Below, piece by piece: positions 9,193-20,037 of a stretch of DNA of 43,783 nucleotides. Source of the stretch: Oscillospiraceae bacterium (GTDB lineage: Bacteria > Bacillota > Clostridia > Oscillospirales > CAG-272); the NCBI GenBank assembly GCA_015064025.1, contig SVSZ01000005.1:1-43783 (forward strand), read 5' to 3'. The notes under the pieces were generated by a model that had not been told where the DNA came from, ran no database searches, and saw nothing but the letters and a program-made list of their open reading frames with translations. Made by a program: the position numbers and the translations under genes. Each line of letters begins with the position of its first letter. The stretch's first letter is position 1.

Positions 9193-10326
9193 TCAGACCA
9201 TAGTTCCCTTTCCGATAAAGAACGGCATGGTTTCATAGCCCGAAAGTGTTCTGCCGTCCTTGATCACAACGTTCTTATCCGCAATGACGCAGTTGAGGCT
9301 TGCTTTAGCGCCCACGTAGGTGTCCTGCAAAAGAATGCTGTTTTTGACCACGGTTCCCTTTCCGACGTGGACGCCGCGGAAGATGATGGAGTTTTCAACC
9401 GTTCCCTCAATGGTACAGCCATCCGCGATCATGCTGTTTTTGACCACGGCGTCAGAGGCGTACTTGGTGGGGGCGCTGTTGCGGATCTTCGTAAAGATCT
9501 TTCTGTCGGGCGTAGAGAAGAGATCCCGACGCACGTTGTCGTCCAAAAGCATCATAGACGTGCTGAAATAGTTTTCAAGGGAAGAGATGCATGCCGCAAA
9601 TCCGTCGAAGACGTAGGTGCGGATCAGCTTTTTCTTGAGCTGCTTTGCAATGATGTCGCGGGTAAAGCTCTTGTATCCGTGCGCGATCGAATCGGAGACG
9701 ATGTTCTGAAGATCGGTACGGCTGATGACCATCAGATTTGTGTTGACGTAACAGGAGCCGCGCTTGGGCATTGTGAAGGAGATATCCGTCACGCGCCCGT
9801 CCTCGTCGGTCGTCAGGACGTCGACTGCCTTATCAAAGAGCGAGTTCTTTACGTCGACCTTCTTAGTGACGAGCGTGATGTATGCCTCGGATTTGATATG
9901 CTCCTCGATCACACGGGAAAGGTCGATGTTGAGAATGACGTCGCAGTCGCTGAGCACGAGATAGTCCGCGCCGCAACGGTTGATGAAGTTTACGGATCCC
10001 ATGAGCGCCTCAAGTCTGCTCTCGTAAAGCTTTCCGGCAGCGTGATTCTCATAAGCGGCAACGTAAGGCGGGAGGATTTTAATGCCGCCCGAGCGACGTG
10101 CCAAGTCCCAGTCCTTTCCGTTTCCGATGTGATCCATCAGAGATTGATAATTGTAGTGTGTGATCACGCCGACGTTTGTGATGTCGGAGTTTACCATGTT
10201 GGAGAGCGCAAAGTCGATCAGACGGTAGCGGCATCCGAAGGGAATGCTTGCCATGGTGCGTCTGCGTGTCATTTCGGGGATGCTTTGATCATGAATGTTT
10301 GAAAAGATCAATCCTGCTGCAATCAT
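9193..10326 (-). CDS. glgD: GlgC-like non-catalytic subunit GlgD
   Basis: GlgD-like N-terminus IFSNIHDQSIPEMTRRRTMASIPFGCRYRLIDFALSNMVNSDITNVGVIT; C-terminal left-handed beta-helix hexapeptides; lies beside glgC. Confidence 0.92.
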   Translation of the reverse strand: MIAAGLIFSNIHDQSIPEMTRRRTMASIPFGCRYRLIDFALSNMVNSDITNVGVITHYNYQSLMDHIGNGKDWDLARRSGGIKILPPYVAAYENHAAGKLYESRLEALMGSVNFINRCGADYLVLSDCDVILNIDLSRVIEEHIKSEAYITLVTKKVDVKNSLFDKAVDVLTTDEDGRVTDISFTMPKRGSCYVNTNLMVISRTDLQNIVSDSIAHGYKSFTRDIIAKQLKKKLIRTYVFDGFAACISSLENYFSTSMMLLDDNVRRDLFSTPDRKIFTKIRNSAPTKYASDAVVKNSMIADGCTIEGTVENSIIFRGVHVGKGTVVKNSILLQDTYVGAKASLNCVIADKNVVIKDGRTLSGYETMPFFIGKGTMV

Positions 10327-10338
10327 GTCCTTACCTCC

Positions 10339-11523
10339 TTATGCTTCCGAGATCATAGAACCTGCGGGGATCTTTTGTTCCGCGGCGATCTCAATACCTG
10401 CACCGACGACTGCGATGCCATCTGCCGTTTCTTTTGCTTCGCCGACCGTGGCATTTTGTCCGATAGAAACGTTTTCGTCAAGGATCGAATAGCGCACGGC
10501 TGCACCGTCCGCAACGGAGACGCCGTTCATCAGCACACTGTCCTCAACGATGGCGCCCTTGCCGACGTAAACGCCTGCTCCCAGAACGCTGTTGCGGACG
10601 ATTCCGTAGATCTCACAGCCTGCGGTTATGGATGCGTTCTCAACGACTGCGCCACCGCTGATGTATTGAGGAGGCTGTGCCGTGTGGCGGCTGTAGATGC
10701 GCCAGGATTCTTCCGTGAGAGAAAGCTCGGGCGACTCTCCGAGAAGATCCATGTTAGCCTCCCAAAGGGACTGAATGGTTCCGACATCCTTCCAATAGCC
10801 TTCGAAGGAATATGCCATCATCTTCTCGCCTGAAGCGAGCATTGCGGGGATGATGTTTTTGCCGAAGTCGTTGACGGACTCGGGATCCTCATTGTCTGCC
10901 GCAAGGTATTCTTCAAGCTTATCCTTCGTGAAGATATAGATACCCATAGATGCCTTGGTGCTGTCGGGGTTCTTCGGCTTTTCCGTGAACTTGTAAATGG
11001 AGCCGTCCTCATTGGTGCTCATGATTCCAAAGCGACTTGCTTCTTCGATCGGTACGTCAATGACTGCGATGGTACAGTCAGCACCCGTCTCCTTGTGGTA
11101 ATTAAGCATCTTGGCATAGTCCATCTTGTAGATATGGTCACCCGAAAGGATGAGCACGTACTTTGCGTCATAGCGGTTGATGAATTCCATGTTCTGCCAG
11201 ATTGCGTTGGCGGTACCCTTGTACCAGTCGGCGCCGCTCTGACCCTGATAGGGGGCTAAGATCTGAACGCCGCCGTAGGTGCGGTCAAGATCCCAAGGCA
11301 GACCGTTTCCAATATATTCATTCAGGAGCAGGGGACGGTACTGTGTGAGCACTCCGACTGTATCTACGCCGGAGTTGATGCAGTTGGAGAGCGGAAAATC
11401 AATAATGCGGTATTTTCCACCGTAGGAAACAGAGGGCTTCGCGGTTTTTTGAGTCAATGCGTAAAGACGGCTTCCCTGTCCGCCGGCCAACAGCATGGCA
11501 ACGCATTCTTTTTTCTTGAACAT
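10339..11523 (-). CDS. glgC: Glucose-1-phosphate adenylyltransferase
   Basis: [66 protein letters not shown]. Start placed at internal ATG 11523 with AGGAGG RBS, not ORF-track 11616. Confidence 0.96.
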   Translation of the reverse strand: MFKKKECVAMLLAGGQGSRLYALTQKTAKPSVSYGGKYRIIDFPLSNCINSGVDTVGVLTQYRPLLLNEYIGNGLPWDLDRTYGGVQILAPYQGQSGADWYKGTANAIWQNMEFINRYDAKYVLILSGDHIYKMDYAKMLNYHKETGADCTIAVIDVPIEEASRFGIMSTNEDGSIYKFTEKPKNPDSTKASMGIYIFTKDKLEEYLAADNEDPESVNDFGKNIIPAMLASGEKMMAYSFEGYWKDVGTIQSLWEANMDLLGESPELSLTEESWRIYSRHTAQPPQYISGGAVVENASITAGCEIYGIVRNSVLGAGVYVGKGAIVEDSVLMNGVSVADGAAVRYSILDENVSIGQNATVGEAKETADGIAVVGAGIEIAAEQKIPAGSMISEA

Positions 11524-11572
11524 AGCGGGTTGATCCTCCTGTATATAAGATATTGTTGTATTGGGTACCGTT

Positions 11573-13522
11573 TCAGTCCTTCGCTTTTTTTCTCGGCGTC
11601 GGAGCGCGTCTGACAAGACGCAGAATCATGGCGGCGTGTGCGGGAACCGTAACGGGTACGGCTTGTGTATAACCGCGCAGCATGCAGGGAACCGTTTTTC
11701 TCTTTCCCGTATTTACGTCTCCCCCACCGCCGTAGCGGGTGTCGTCGGTGTTGAAGACCTCCTCGTAAACGCCCGCTGTCGGGACGGCGAGCAGGAAATT
11801 CTCACGCTTGACGGGAAGGAAGTTGATAAGGATCACCAGTTCACTTCCGTCGCGGGAGATGCGGCGGTAGGAGCAGATGCTCTGCTCTGCGTTATCCGCG
11901 TCGATCCAACGGAAGGTGTCCCAGCTGTCGTCTCTGTCCCAAAGGGCGGGATGTGCCAGATAGAAGCGGTTGAGCTCCGCATTGAACAGCTGAAGCCTTG
12001 CATGCATATCATAGTCAAGCAGAAACCATTCGATCTGATCTTCAAAATCCCACTCGCGGAACATGCCGATCTCGCTTCCCATAAAGAGGAGCTTTTTCCC
12101 GGGGTGCGTCATCATATACGTCATGAAGGCACGTGTCCCCGCGAATTTCTGCTCATATTCTCCGGGCATTCTGTCAAGCAGGGATTTTTTTCCGTGGACG
12201 ACCTCGTCGTGAGAGATGGGGAGCACGAATTTTTCGCTGAAGGAATAGGTGATGGAGAAATTAAGCCGATTGTGGTGGTATTTTCTCCAGATCGGATCCT
12301 CCTCGGCGTATGCGAGTGAATCGTTCATCCATCCCATGTTCCACTTGAGAGAAAAGCCGAGACCGTCATTTTCAAAGCCTGTGATGTTTGCCCACGCAGT
12401 CGATTCCTCCGCGATGGTCATCACGTCGGGATAGGCATTTGCGAGATAAGAATTGAGCTTTCGGAAGAAAGCGATCGCCTCAAGACAGCGGTTGTCGCCG
12501 TATACGTTTGGCACCCATTCTCCGGGGCGTTTGTCATAGTCGAGGTAGAGCATGGAAGCGACGGCATCCACGCGCAAGCCGTCAAAATGATATTTTTCCA
12601 GCCAGTACACTGCGTTGGAGATCAAAAAGCTTTGTACCTCCTCGCGACCGACGTCAAATCGGCGTGTGCCCCATCCCTCGTGCTCCATACGGTCAAGGCC
12701 CTGATATTCGTAAAGCGGCTGACCGTCGAACTCATAAAGCCCGTGTGCGTCCTTCGGGAAGTGTGCGGGGACCCAGTCAAGGATTACGCCGATACCTGCC
12801 TCATGCATATGATCGACAAAATACATCAGATCCTCGGGACGGCCGTAGCGCGACGTGGGGGCAAAATAGCCGCATACCTGATAGCCCCACGAGCCGTCGA
12901 AGGGATGCTCGGCAATGGGCATCAGCTCCACGTGGGTGTACCCCATCTGCTTGACGTAGACGGAAAGCTCGTCTGCAAGCTCGCGATAGGAAAAATAGGT
13001 GCCGTCGTCGTGGCGCTTCCAGGAGCCGGGGTGAATTTCATAGATGTTGATGGGCTGTGAGCAGACGTGTGCGCGGTCAAAGCGCGTGCGCCGATGGCGG
13101 AGCCAGCCTGCGTCCTGCCAGTTGTGAGGGGGTATATCGCAGATGACGGAAGCAGTTTCCGGCGGAAGCTGCATCATCTGTCCGTACGGGTCTGCCTTGA
13201 AGACCTCTTTCCCTTTGTTACGGATGTGGTACTTGTAGGTTTGTCCGTCCGACACGCGGGCAGAGGGGAGTGACGCCTCCCATATGCCGCCATTTGTGAT
13301 GCGAGTGAGCGGATCCGCGCCGATCTGCCAAGCATTAAAGTCACCGCAAACGGAGACGGCGTCGGCGTTTGGCGCCCAGACGCGGAAGAGGACGTGATCT
13401 GCCGTGCGGTGGACACCGAGATATTCGTATGCGCGGTAATTGGTGCCTTGGTGAAATAGATAGGGGGCAAGGTCAGCTTCCGACGTTTGCGTCTTTGGGG
13501 TTACCCTTTTGTTCTTTTGCAA
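11573..13522 (-). CDS. glgB: 1,4-alpha-glucan branching enzyme (GH13)
   Basis: [68 protein letters not shown] start at 13522 with GAAGGAG upstream. Confidence 0.96.
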   Translation of the reverse strand: MQKNKRVTPKTQTSEADLAPYLFHQGTNYRAYEYLGVHRTADHVLFRVWAPNADAVSVCGDFNAWQIGADPLTRITNGGIWEASLPSARVSDGQTYKYHIRNKGKEVFKADPYGQMMQLPPETASVICDIPPHNWQDAGWLRHRRTRFDRAHVCSQPINIYEIHPGSWKRHDDGTYFSYRELADELSVYVKQMGYTHVELMPIAEHPFDGSWGYQVCGYFAPTSRYGRPEDLMYFVDHMHEAGIGVILDWVPAHFPKDAHGLYEFDGQPLYEYQGLDRMEHEGWGTRRFDVGREEVQSFLISNAVYWLEKYHFDGLRVDAVASMLYLDYDKRPGEWVPNVYGDNRCLEAIAFFRKLNSYLANAYPDVMTIAEESTAWANITGFENDGLGFSLKWNMGWMNDSLAYAEEDPIWRKYHHNRLNFSITYSFSEKFVLPISHDEVVHGKKSLLDRMPGEYEQKFAGTRAFMTYMMTHPGKKLLFMGSEIGMFREWDFEDQIEWFLLDYDMHARLQLFNAELNRFYLAHPALWDRDDSWDTFRWIDADNAEQSICSYRRISRDGSELVILINFLPVKRENFLLAVPTAGVYEEVFNTDDTRYGGGGDVNTGKRKTVPCMLRGYTQAVPVTVPAHAAMILRLVRRAPTPRKKAKD

Positions 13523-13560
13523 CGTTTCACGCTCCTTCCGTTTTGTGCTTACATAATATT

Positions 13561-13588
13561 ATTATAACTTATATTACAAAATATTCAA
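13561..13588 (-). promoter_or_regulatory. Putative glycogen operon promoter (TTGAAT-N16-TATAAT)
   Basis: -35 at 13583-13588, -10 at 13561-13566 on minus strand. Confidence 0.6.
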
Positions 13589-13840
13589 GTGCATTTGGCG
13601 TATTTTCGGTAAAAACAACAAAAAAATAGGCAATATTACGGAAAGTGCTGCCCATTTGGTGCCGCATACGAAAAAACTGCGTTGCGGACTTTCGGCAGGT
13701 GTCGTTGATTTCTCCTTTTGTGAAGAATAAATAAACAAAAGAAACGGTGATTTTTTGGAACAATGCAACAAACTTGGGAAATACCATTGTAATTTTATCA
13801 CAAATAAAGCACATTGTCAATGTGCATATTCTCCAAACAT

Positions 13841-13861
13841 AAAAGCATATGGATGCTTTTT
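13841..13861 (-). terminator. Hairpin terminator, likely for the lipoprotein gene
   Basis: aaaagcat-atgg-atgctttt hairpin with T/A-rich flanks; lies downstream of the minus-strand gene ending at 13909. Confidence 0.5.
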
Positions 13862-13908
13862 TATGATATGCGCATGCCGTTTTATGAAAATCTTTGCCGA
13901 ACGAGGAA

Positions 13909-14424
13909 TTATTTTGTTGCTTCTCTTTCCCACCAGACCGTAGCGAAGGAGATCCCGGGGGCGGTCAAGTGCTGCGGAGTCCCCTCTTGGGAAAGAGAAA
14001 GTGTACTGTTCTCTGACAGAGTAAGAACGGTCATCTTCCCCTCCTTTTGAAGACGGAGGACCTCGGTTCCCTCAAACAGGAGGTGCAGAGGTAGGGTCAG
14101 CCCGTCAAGCGTGTCGGTGTCTGTACTGTGTGAGATCACTCCACTTTCAAGACGGTAGGTTCCGTCGGTGCTTTTATACACTGTGATATCCTTGAGTGCG
14201 GCGGGAGAGAGATATTTGATGTAAAGTGTTTCGGACGTACCGGCAGTGCTGTGACCGATCTCCGCACAAAAAGAGATGCCGAAGAGAGAACCCTCGATTT
14301 CGGCTCGAAAGCTCTCCTTGCGATATGCGAAATATGTACCGCTCTTTGCGTCCGTACGTTGGCAGGACGTCAGTTGACAGACGACAAGGAACGCAAAAAA
14401 CAACAAAATCAGTCGATGCCGCAT
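13909..14424 (-). CDS. Small putative lipoprotein of unknown function
   Basis: MRHRLILLFFAFLVVCQLTSCQ: hydrophobic signal and lipobox LTSC, then about 150 aa predicted beta-rich. Confidence 0.75.
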   Translation of the reverse strand: MRHRLILLFFAFLVVCQLTSCQRTDAKSGTYFAYRKESFRAEIEGSLFGISFCAEIGHSTAGTSETLYIKYLSPAALKDITVYKSTDGTYRLESGVISHSTDTDTLDGLTLPLHLLFEGTEVLRLQKEGKMTVLTLSENSTLSLSQEGTPQHLTAPGISFATVWWEREATK

Positions 14425-14515
14425 AATTCCTCCGCGCTTTGTTTTCGTTATTTGGGATATACAGTATCCGTATGTCTATCATATGAAGATTTTTTCGAAA
14501 TCATGTAAAAAAAGA

Positions 14516-14544
14516 TTGCAATATTTGTCCGATTGTGTTATAAT
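14516..14544 (+). promoter_or_regulatory. Promoter for alr (TTGCAA-N17-TATAAT)
   Basis: -35 14516-14521, -10 14539-14544. Confidence 0.75.
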
Positions 14545-14576
14545 GGTCGCGGATAAAAATGTAAGGAGGTGCGCGA

Positions 14577-15788
14577 ATGAGTGACGGCGGATATCGGCTG
14601 TATTCCTCTTTGGAGGATATCGGCGTCTCACAAAAGCTTGCACGGATCGATCTTTGCGCGTTGCGTGAGAATTATCGGATCCTCCGCAAATCCCTTTCTC
14701 AAAGAAAGCCCGATTTGCGGTTGATCTGCGTTGTCAAGGCGGATGCCTACGGGCACGGAGCGCGGGCATGTGTTCACGCGCTTCTTGACGAGGGGTGTAC
14801 CTTTTTCGCGGTTTCTTGCATTGAGGAGGCGATTGCGGTACGAGCATCTTGCGATGAAAAGGGTGCGGATGCAGAGATCCTGATCCTCGGGTACACGGAC
14901 CCTTCCTTGGCATATCTTTTGGGGAGACATGGTTTGACACAGACGCTCCTCTCCGCGGAATATGCAAGGCGGCTTGACAAGGCTGCGGAGGCGGCAGGTG
15001 TGCGCCTCTTGACTCACGTAGCGATCAACACGGGTATGAATCGCATCGGTTTTGATGCGCGCACAGATGAGGAATGTGCGATATCCGCACATGCGATCGA
15101 ACGCGTATGTGCCCTTCCCTCTCTTGACGTGCGCGGAATGTTTACGCACTATGCGCGTGCCGATGAAACGGAGGAATCCGGTAAAGCCGCCACGCGTCTT
15201 CAGACGGCGCGCTATTCGGCGCTTCTTCGGGCACTCGAGGAGCGGGGTGTGCGTATTCCCTTGCATCACACCTGCAACAGTGCGGCGGCACTCGGGGGAG
15301 AGGCAGAGCTTTTTGACGGTGTGCGCCTTGGCATCGTTCTCTATGGGGCGGCAAGATTTTTGCATGCTGGGCTCAATTTGCGACCTGTGATGCGTCTTGA
15401 AGCAAAAATTCTTCATACGTATACGCTTATTCCGGGAGAATGTGTCGGTTACGGCGGCACGTTTGATGCCGAAACGGAACGGGAAATTGCAGTGATCGGG
15501 ATCGGATACGCCGACGGTTGGCTGCGTGCTTATCGCGGCGCGAAGCTTCTTTTGAAAACCCGTGACGGTGTACATTACGTCCCCATGGTCGGGAACGTTT
15601 GCATGGATCAGTGCATGCTGGACGTTACGGGGACAGGGGCTCGTGTGGGGGACACCGTGACGCTGTTTGGCGGCGAGAGCGCGGATCAGCTCTCCTCCCT
15701 TTCTTCGCGTGCGGGAAGCATTGATTATGAGGCGTTGTGCCTTATTTCCTCGCGTGTGCTGCGTGTCTACAACGATTTTGAGAAATAA
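14577..15788 (+). CDS. alr: Alanine racemase
   Basis: LRLICVVKADAYGHGA PLP-lysine motif; INTGMNRIGFD; VPMVGNVCMDQCMLDVTG. Confidence 0.95.
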   Translation: MSDGGYRLYSSLEDIGVSQKLARIDLCALRENYRILRKSLSQRKPDLRLICVVKADAYGHGARACVHALLDEGCTFFAVSCIEEAIAVRASCDEKGADAEILILGYTDPSLAYLLGRHGLTQTLLSAEYARRLDKAAEAAGVRLLTHVAINTGMNRIGFDARTDEECAISAHAIERVCALPSLDVRGMFTHYARADETEESGKAATRLQTARYSALLRALEERGVRIPLHHTCNSAAALGGEAELFDGVRLGIVLYGAARFLHAGLNLRPVMRLEAKILHTYTLIPGECVGYGGTFDAETEREIAVIGIGYADGWLRAYRGAKLLLKTRDGVHYVPMVGNVCMDQCMLDVTGTGARVGDTVTLFGGESADQLSSLSSRAGSIDYEALCLISSRVLRVYNDFEK

Positions 15789-15839
15789 ATGTCCTTCATA
15801 AAATATTTCTTTGCTCTTTTGTCGGGCGGGAGGTTTTGA

Positions 15840-16727
15840 ATGTCTTTGAATGTCAAATATGAATACAAATCGCAGGATATTGCTTTTTTGGCGGGAAACT
15901 CCCTTTCCCCGCTTCCACACCTGCATCGGGATCTGGAGATGATCTGTATTCTTGAGGGAGAGGCGGTAGCATATGCGGATTCCACAAGATGTGAGCTTCA
16001 TGCAGGCGACGTGTTTCTTTCCTTCCCGAATCAGATCCACTATTACGAGACGCATACACCGATGAAGCACGTGGGCTTTATTTTTAAGCCCGATCTCCTT
16101 CCCGAAATGATGGAGACCTTTACTATGGGATTGCCGCAGCAGCCTTTTATTCGTGGCGTTGCGAGCGAGCCGCAGGTGCGTGTGCTGATCGACGCGCTCT
16201 TTGAAACACACGGGCGAGAAAACTACCCGCATCTTTCCGAATTGCGGCGCGGGTATCTCCTGGCGCTCTGCGCAGAGCTTCTTCCACGCATGACGGTGGT
16301 GAAGCTTCCCGTGGGTGACTCGGCTTCTTTGCGGGCGATCGTTTCCTTTTGCAGCCGAAACTATTCGGAAAATCTGTCTCTTTCTCTCCTTGAGGAAAAG
16401 CTGCATCTGAATAAGTTCTACATATCTCATTTGATCAGCGGCAAGCTTGGCTTGCGCTTTAATGATTACGTGAATTCTTTGCGTGTCTCCGAGGCCTGTC
16501 GCTATCTTCTTAATTCCGATCACAGTATTACGGAGATCGGGTCCTTGGTGGGGTTCAATACGCCTCGCACGTTTAACCGCGCTTTCATCAAGCAGATGGG
16601 CGTTTCCCCTACGGAATACAGGAAGCAGCGGCAGAATGAGCTTACGGTGCATGCCGCTCGCATGGAGACGGACGCGGCTGTTGAAGTTGCCTGTGTATCG
16701 GATTGCGATGAATGTCCCGTGATATGA
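15840..16727 (+). CDS. AraC-family transcriptional regulator (cupin + HTH)
   Basis: N-terminal cupin-like (PLPHLHRDLEMICILEGEAVAYADS), C-terminal AraC HTH (ITEIGSLVGFNTPRTFNRAFIKQMGVSPTEYRKQRQ). Confidence 0.9.
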   Translation: MSLNVKYEYKSQDIAFLAGNSLSPLPHLHRDLEMICILEGEAVAYADSTRCELHAGDVFLSFPNQIHYYETHTPMKHVGFIFKPDLLPEMMETFTMGLPQQPFIRGVASEPQVRVLIDALFETHGRENYPHLSELRRGYLLALCAELLPRMTVVKLPVGDSASLRAIVSFCSRNYSENLSLSLLEEKLHLNKFYISHLISGKLGLRFNDYVNSLRVSEACRYLLNSDHSITEIGSLVGFNTPRTFNRAFIKQMGVSPTEYRKQRQNELTVHAARMETDAAVEVACVSDCDECPVI

Positions 16728-16800
16728 GAGTATTGTCGCCGATGTCTTATCAAAAGAGTACAAAAATAACAAAAAATGACCGAAAAACGGAGGAACCTTT

Positions 16801-18042
16801 ATGAGTCGGATCAAGGATATAAGGCTTGCGCCATCCGGCGCGGAAAAAATTGCGTGGGTGGCATCCTACATGCCGATTCTGAACGCTATCAAAGAAGAAT
16901 TTGAGCGCACGAAGCCCTTTTCGGGAATGAAGATCTCTATGTCTATTCACCTGGAGGCGAAGACTGCTTATCTTGCAAAGATCTTGCGCGCGGGCGGTGC
17001 TGAGGTTTGGGTTACGGGATGCAACCCCCTCTCCACACAGGACGACGTTGCGGCGGCGCTTGCGGCGGAGGGCTTTGAGGTTCATGCAAAGCACGGCGTT
17101 ACGGAGGAGGAGTACCGCGCGGATCTGATCTCGACGCTTTCTTGTATTCCCGATCTGATCATCGATGACGGAGGGGATCTCATATCACTGTTGCACGGTG
17201 AATGCAGAGAGCTTGGCGCGCATCTGATCGGCGGTTGCGAGGAGACCACCACGGGGGTCCACCGTCTTCTGGCGAGGGAGCGTGCGGGACTTCTCGATTA
17301 TACGATGATCGACGTAAACGATGCCGATTGTAAGCATTTGTTTGATAACAGATACGGAACGGGGCAGTCAACGCTTGACGGAATTATGAACAGCACCAAT
17401 CTGATCATTGCGGGAAAAACCGTTGTCGTTGCGGGCTACGGATGGTGTGGCAAGGGTCTTGCCATGCGCGCAAAGGGGATGGGAGCCGTTGTGATTGTTA
17501 CCGAGATAGACCCCATCAAGGCGATCGAGGCGGTTATGGACGGATTTCGTGTAATGCCTATGGACGAGGCTGCAAAGCACGGAGATATTTTCGTTACGCT
17601 GACGGGCTGTAAGGATGTGCTTGTGGAAAGACACTTTGCCGTTATGAAGGACGGTGTGCTGCTTTCCAACAGTGGGCATTTTGACGTGGAGATCAACAAG
17701 CCGGAGCTTGAGGCGATGGCTGTGGAGAGCTTTGAGCGAAAGCCGAATATCCGCGGCTACCGTATGCCGGACGGAAGGATCCTTAATTTGCTTGCGGAGG
17801 GGCGCCTTGTCAATCTGGCGGCGGGGAACGGTCATCCCGCAGAGATCATGGATATGTCCTTCGGGATCCAGGCTAAGAGTCTTGCATATCTTGCCGCTCA
17901 CGGCAAGAGTATGGAGCGGCGCGTATATGCGGTGCCTCTTGAAATCGACCGTGAGGTTGCAAATATCAAGCTTGGCGCTATGGATATTTCCATTGATCGG
18001 CTCACGGAAGAGCAAGAGGATTATCTTGCACGAGTTGAATAA
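16801..18042 (+). CDS. ahcY: Adenosylhomocysteinase (S-adenosylhomocysteine hydrolase)
   Basis: SIHLEAKTAYLAKILRAGGAEVWVTGCNPLSTQDDVAAAL; GYGWCGKGLAMRAKGMGAVVIVTEIDPIKAIEAVMDGFRVMPMDEA; LLSNSGHFDVEI. Confidence 0.96.
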   Translation: MSRIKDIRLAPSGAEKIAWVASYMPILNAIKEEFERTKPFSGMKISMSIHLEAKTAYLAKILRAGGAEVWVTGCNPLSTQDDVAAALAAEGFEVHAKHGVTEEEYRADLISTLSCIPDLIIDDGGDLISLLHGECRELGAHLIGGCEETTTGVHRLLARERAGLLDYTMIDVNDADCKHLFDNRYGTGQSTLDGIMNSTNLIIAGKTVVVAGYGWCGKGLAMRAKGMGAVVIVTEIDPIKAIEAVMDGFRVMPMDEAAKHGDIFVTLTGCKDVLVERHFAVMKDGVLLSNSGHFDVEINKPELEAMAVESFERKPNIRGYRMPDGRILNLLAEGRLVNLAAGNGHPAEIMDMSFGIQAKSLAYLAAHGKSMERRVYAVPLEIDREVANIKLGAMDISIDRLTEEQEDYLARVE

Positions 18043-18101
18043 AGAATAGCAATATTTGTCTTGTTTCAAAATTAACGTCGATTTTTGGAGAAATCTCAGT
18101 C

Positions 18102-20027
18102 ATGTCAAATAAAATGCTTGATAGCGCAAATCTTTCCTGTGACGTTGCGGTCATCGGCGCAGGTCATGCGGGAATTGAAGCGGCGCTTGCGTGCGCGCGA
18201 CTTGGCGTTGACACGGTCCTTTTTACCATGTCCTTTGAAGCAATTGCCAATCTTCCCTGCAATCCCTCTATCGGTGGGACTGCCAAGGGGCATCTTGTCT
18301 ATGAGATCGATGCGCTTGGCGGAGAGATGGGGCGCGCGGCGGATCTGGTCACGTTGCAGTCGCGCACGCTGAATCTCGGCAAAGGGGCGGCGGTGCAGAG
18401 CAAACGAATCCAGGCGGATAGAAAAAAGTATCAGTCTATCATGAAACGAACGCTTGAGACTGTTCCCGGACTTCGCCTCATTCAAACCGAAGTGATAGCA
18501 ATAAATGTCTCAAATGATGGCGAAAAAGACAAATGCGATGTGAATTCCAAAGCAAAATATGTCTCGTCTGTCACAACACGCCTTGGCGAAGAGTGGAAAT
18601 GCAAATGTGTGATCGTTGCGACGGGAACTTATCTGGAAAGTGAGATCTTTGTAGGGAACGTCAATTATTCTGCGGGACCCGACGGCTTTTTGCCGTCCAA
18701 AGGCCTCTCTGCTTCTCTTTCGGAGGCGGGGATCAAGCTTTTGCGTTTCAAAACAGGAACGCCTGCGCGTATCAAACGGGAAACGATTGATTTCTCGCTT
18801 CTTGAGAAGCAGCCCGGAGAGGAACCGATCCAGCCTTACTCTTCTTTGCATGACGAAGCTTTTTTTGACGGACTTGTACAGATCCCGTGTCACATTGTTT
18901 ATACGAATGAAAACACACACCGTATTATCCGCGAAAATATTACGAGAAGCGCAATGTATTCGGGAAAGATCCATGGGACGGGACCGCGTTATTGTCCTTC
19001 GATTGAGGATAAGTTGGTTCGTTTTGCGGATAAGGAGCGCCATCAGCTCTTTGTGGAGCCGATGGGGGCTGATACGTCCGAAATTTATTTACAGGGCTTC
19101 TCCACTTCCCTTCCGACGGATGTGCAACAGGAAATGCTGCATTCCCTTCAGGGGTTTTCAAAAGCGGAAATTATGCGTTATGCATATGCGATTGAATATG
19201 ATTGCGCAGATCCCCTGCAAATGGATGCGACCTTGGAATTTAAGTCTGTAAAGGGTTTGTTTGGTGCGGGGCAATTTAACGGGACCTCCGGGTATGAGGA
19301 GGCGGCGGCGCAAGGGCTGATTGCAGGCATCAACGCGGCAAGAAAGGTCAAAGGGTTGCCGGGGATCGTACTTCCCCGTTCTGAGAGCTATATCGGAACC
19401 TTGATCGACGATCTTGTTACCAAAGGGACGAATGAGCCTTACCGCATGATGACCTCGCGTTCGGAATACCGTTTGCTTTTGCGGCAGGACAATGCGGATC
19501 TTCGCCTTACGGAGCTTGGACACAAGGTTGGTCTTATAGATGATGTACGTTATTGCGCTTTCGTTGCAAAAAAGATGGCGCAGGAGAAGGAAAAGGAACG
19601 TCTGGAGAGCACGTACGTCTCTCCGGCTCAGGCGAATGCCTGGCTTTCCTCGATTGGAGAGACGCCTTTGAAATCGGGCGCTTCTTTGGCGGATTTGCTG
19701 CGACGCCCTCTTATTAGCTACGAGGGGCTTGCTGCGCTTGATGCAGATCGTCCGCAGCTTTCGCGTGCTATTTGTTTGACGGTGGAAACGGATGTAAAAT
19801 ATGCGGGATATGCCAACCGTCAATTGGCGGAGGTGGCGCATCGCAAAAAGCTTGAGGAGAGACGCTTGCCGGAGGATATTGATTATAAGCAGATCCGCGG
19901 CTTGCGACTGGAGGCGGCACAAAAGCTTTCAATGATCCGCCCCTGCACGGTTGGACAGGCATCCCGCATCAGCGGTGTCAATCCTGCTGATATTACGGTT
20001 CTTTTGATATATTTGGGCGTAAAGTGA
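18102..20027 (+). CDS. mnmG: tRNA uridine-5-carboxymethylaminomethyl modification enzyme MnmG
   Basis: [73 protein letters not shown]. Confidence 0.97.
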   Translation: MSNKMLDSANLSCDVAVIGAGHAGIEAALACARLGVDTVLFTMSFEAIANLPCNPSIGGTAKGHLVYEIDALGGEMGRAADLVTLQSRTLNLGKGAAVQSKRIQADRKKYQSIMKRTLETVPGLRLIQTEVIAINVSNDGEKDKCDVNSKAKYVSSVTTRLGEEWKCKCVIVATGTYLESEIFVGNVNYSAGPDGFLPSKGLSASLSEAGIKLLRFKTGTPARIKRETIDFSLLEKQPGEEPIQPYSSLHDEAFFDGLVQIPCHIVYTNENTHRIIRENITRSAMYSGKIHGTGPRYCPSIEDKLVRFADKERHQLFVEPMGADTSEIYLQGFSTSLPTDVQQEMLHSLQGFSKAEIMRYAYAIEYDCADPLQMDATLEFKSVKGLFGAGQFNGTSGYEEAAAQGLIAGINAARKVKGLPGIVLPRSESYIGTLIDDLVTKGTNEPYRMMTSRSEYRLLLRQDNADLRLTELGHKVGLIDDVRYCAFVAKKMAQEKEKERLESTYVSPAQANAWLSSIGETPLKSGASLADLLRRPLISYEGLAALDADRPQLSRAICLTVETDVKYAGYANRQLAEVAHRKKLEERRLPEDIDYKQIRGLRLEAAQKLSMIRPCTVGQASRISGVNPADITVLLIYLGVK

Positions 20028-20037
20028 GGTTTTTACA

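Noticed and set aside
5218-10302. Plus-strand ORFs of 300-377 aa over glgP, glgA and glgD
   Set aside because: Antisense to well-identified glycogen genes, no independent start signals or motifs.
13569-13820. 83-aa and 75-aa minus-strand ORFs upstream of glgB
   Set aside because: No RBS, unlikely composition, overlap the predicted glgB promoter.
16728-16800. SAH or SAM riboswitch upstream of ahcY
   Set aside because: Only 73 bp of simple AT-rich sequence between AraC and ahcY; no conserved core seen.
14628-16814. 728-aa minus-strand ORF across alr and AraC
   Set aside because: Both sense genes have strong family motifs, RBS and a promoter; the antisense frame is a codon-bias shadow.
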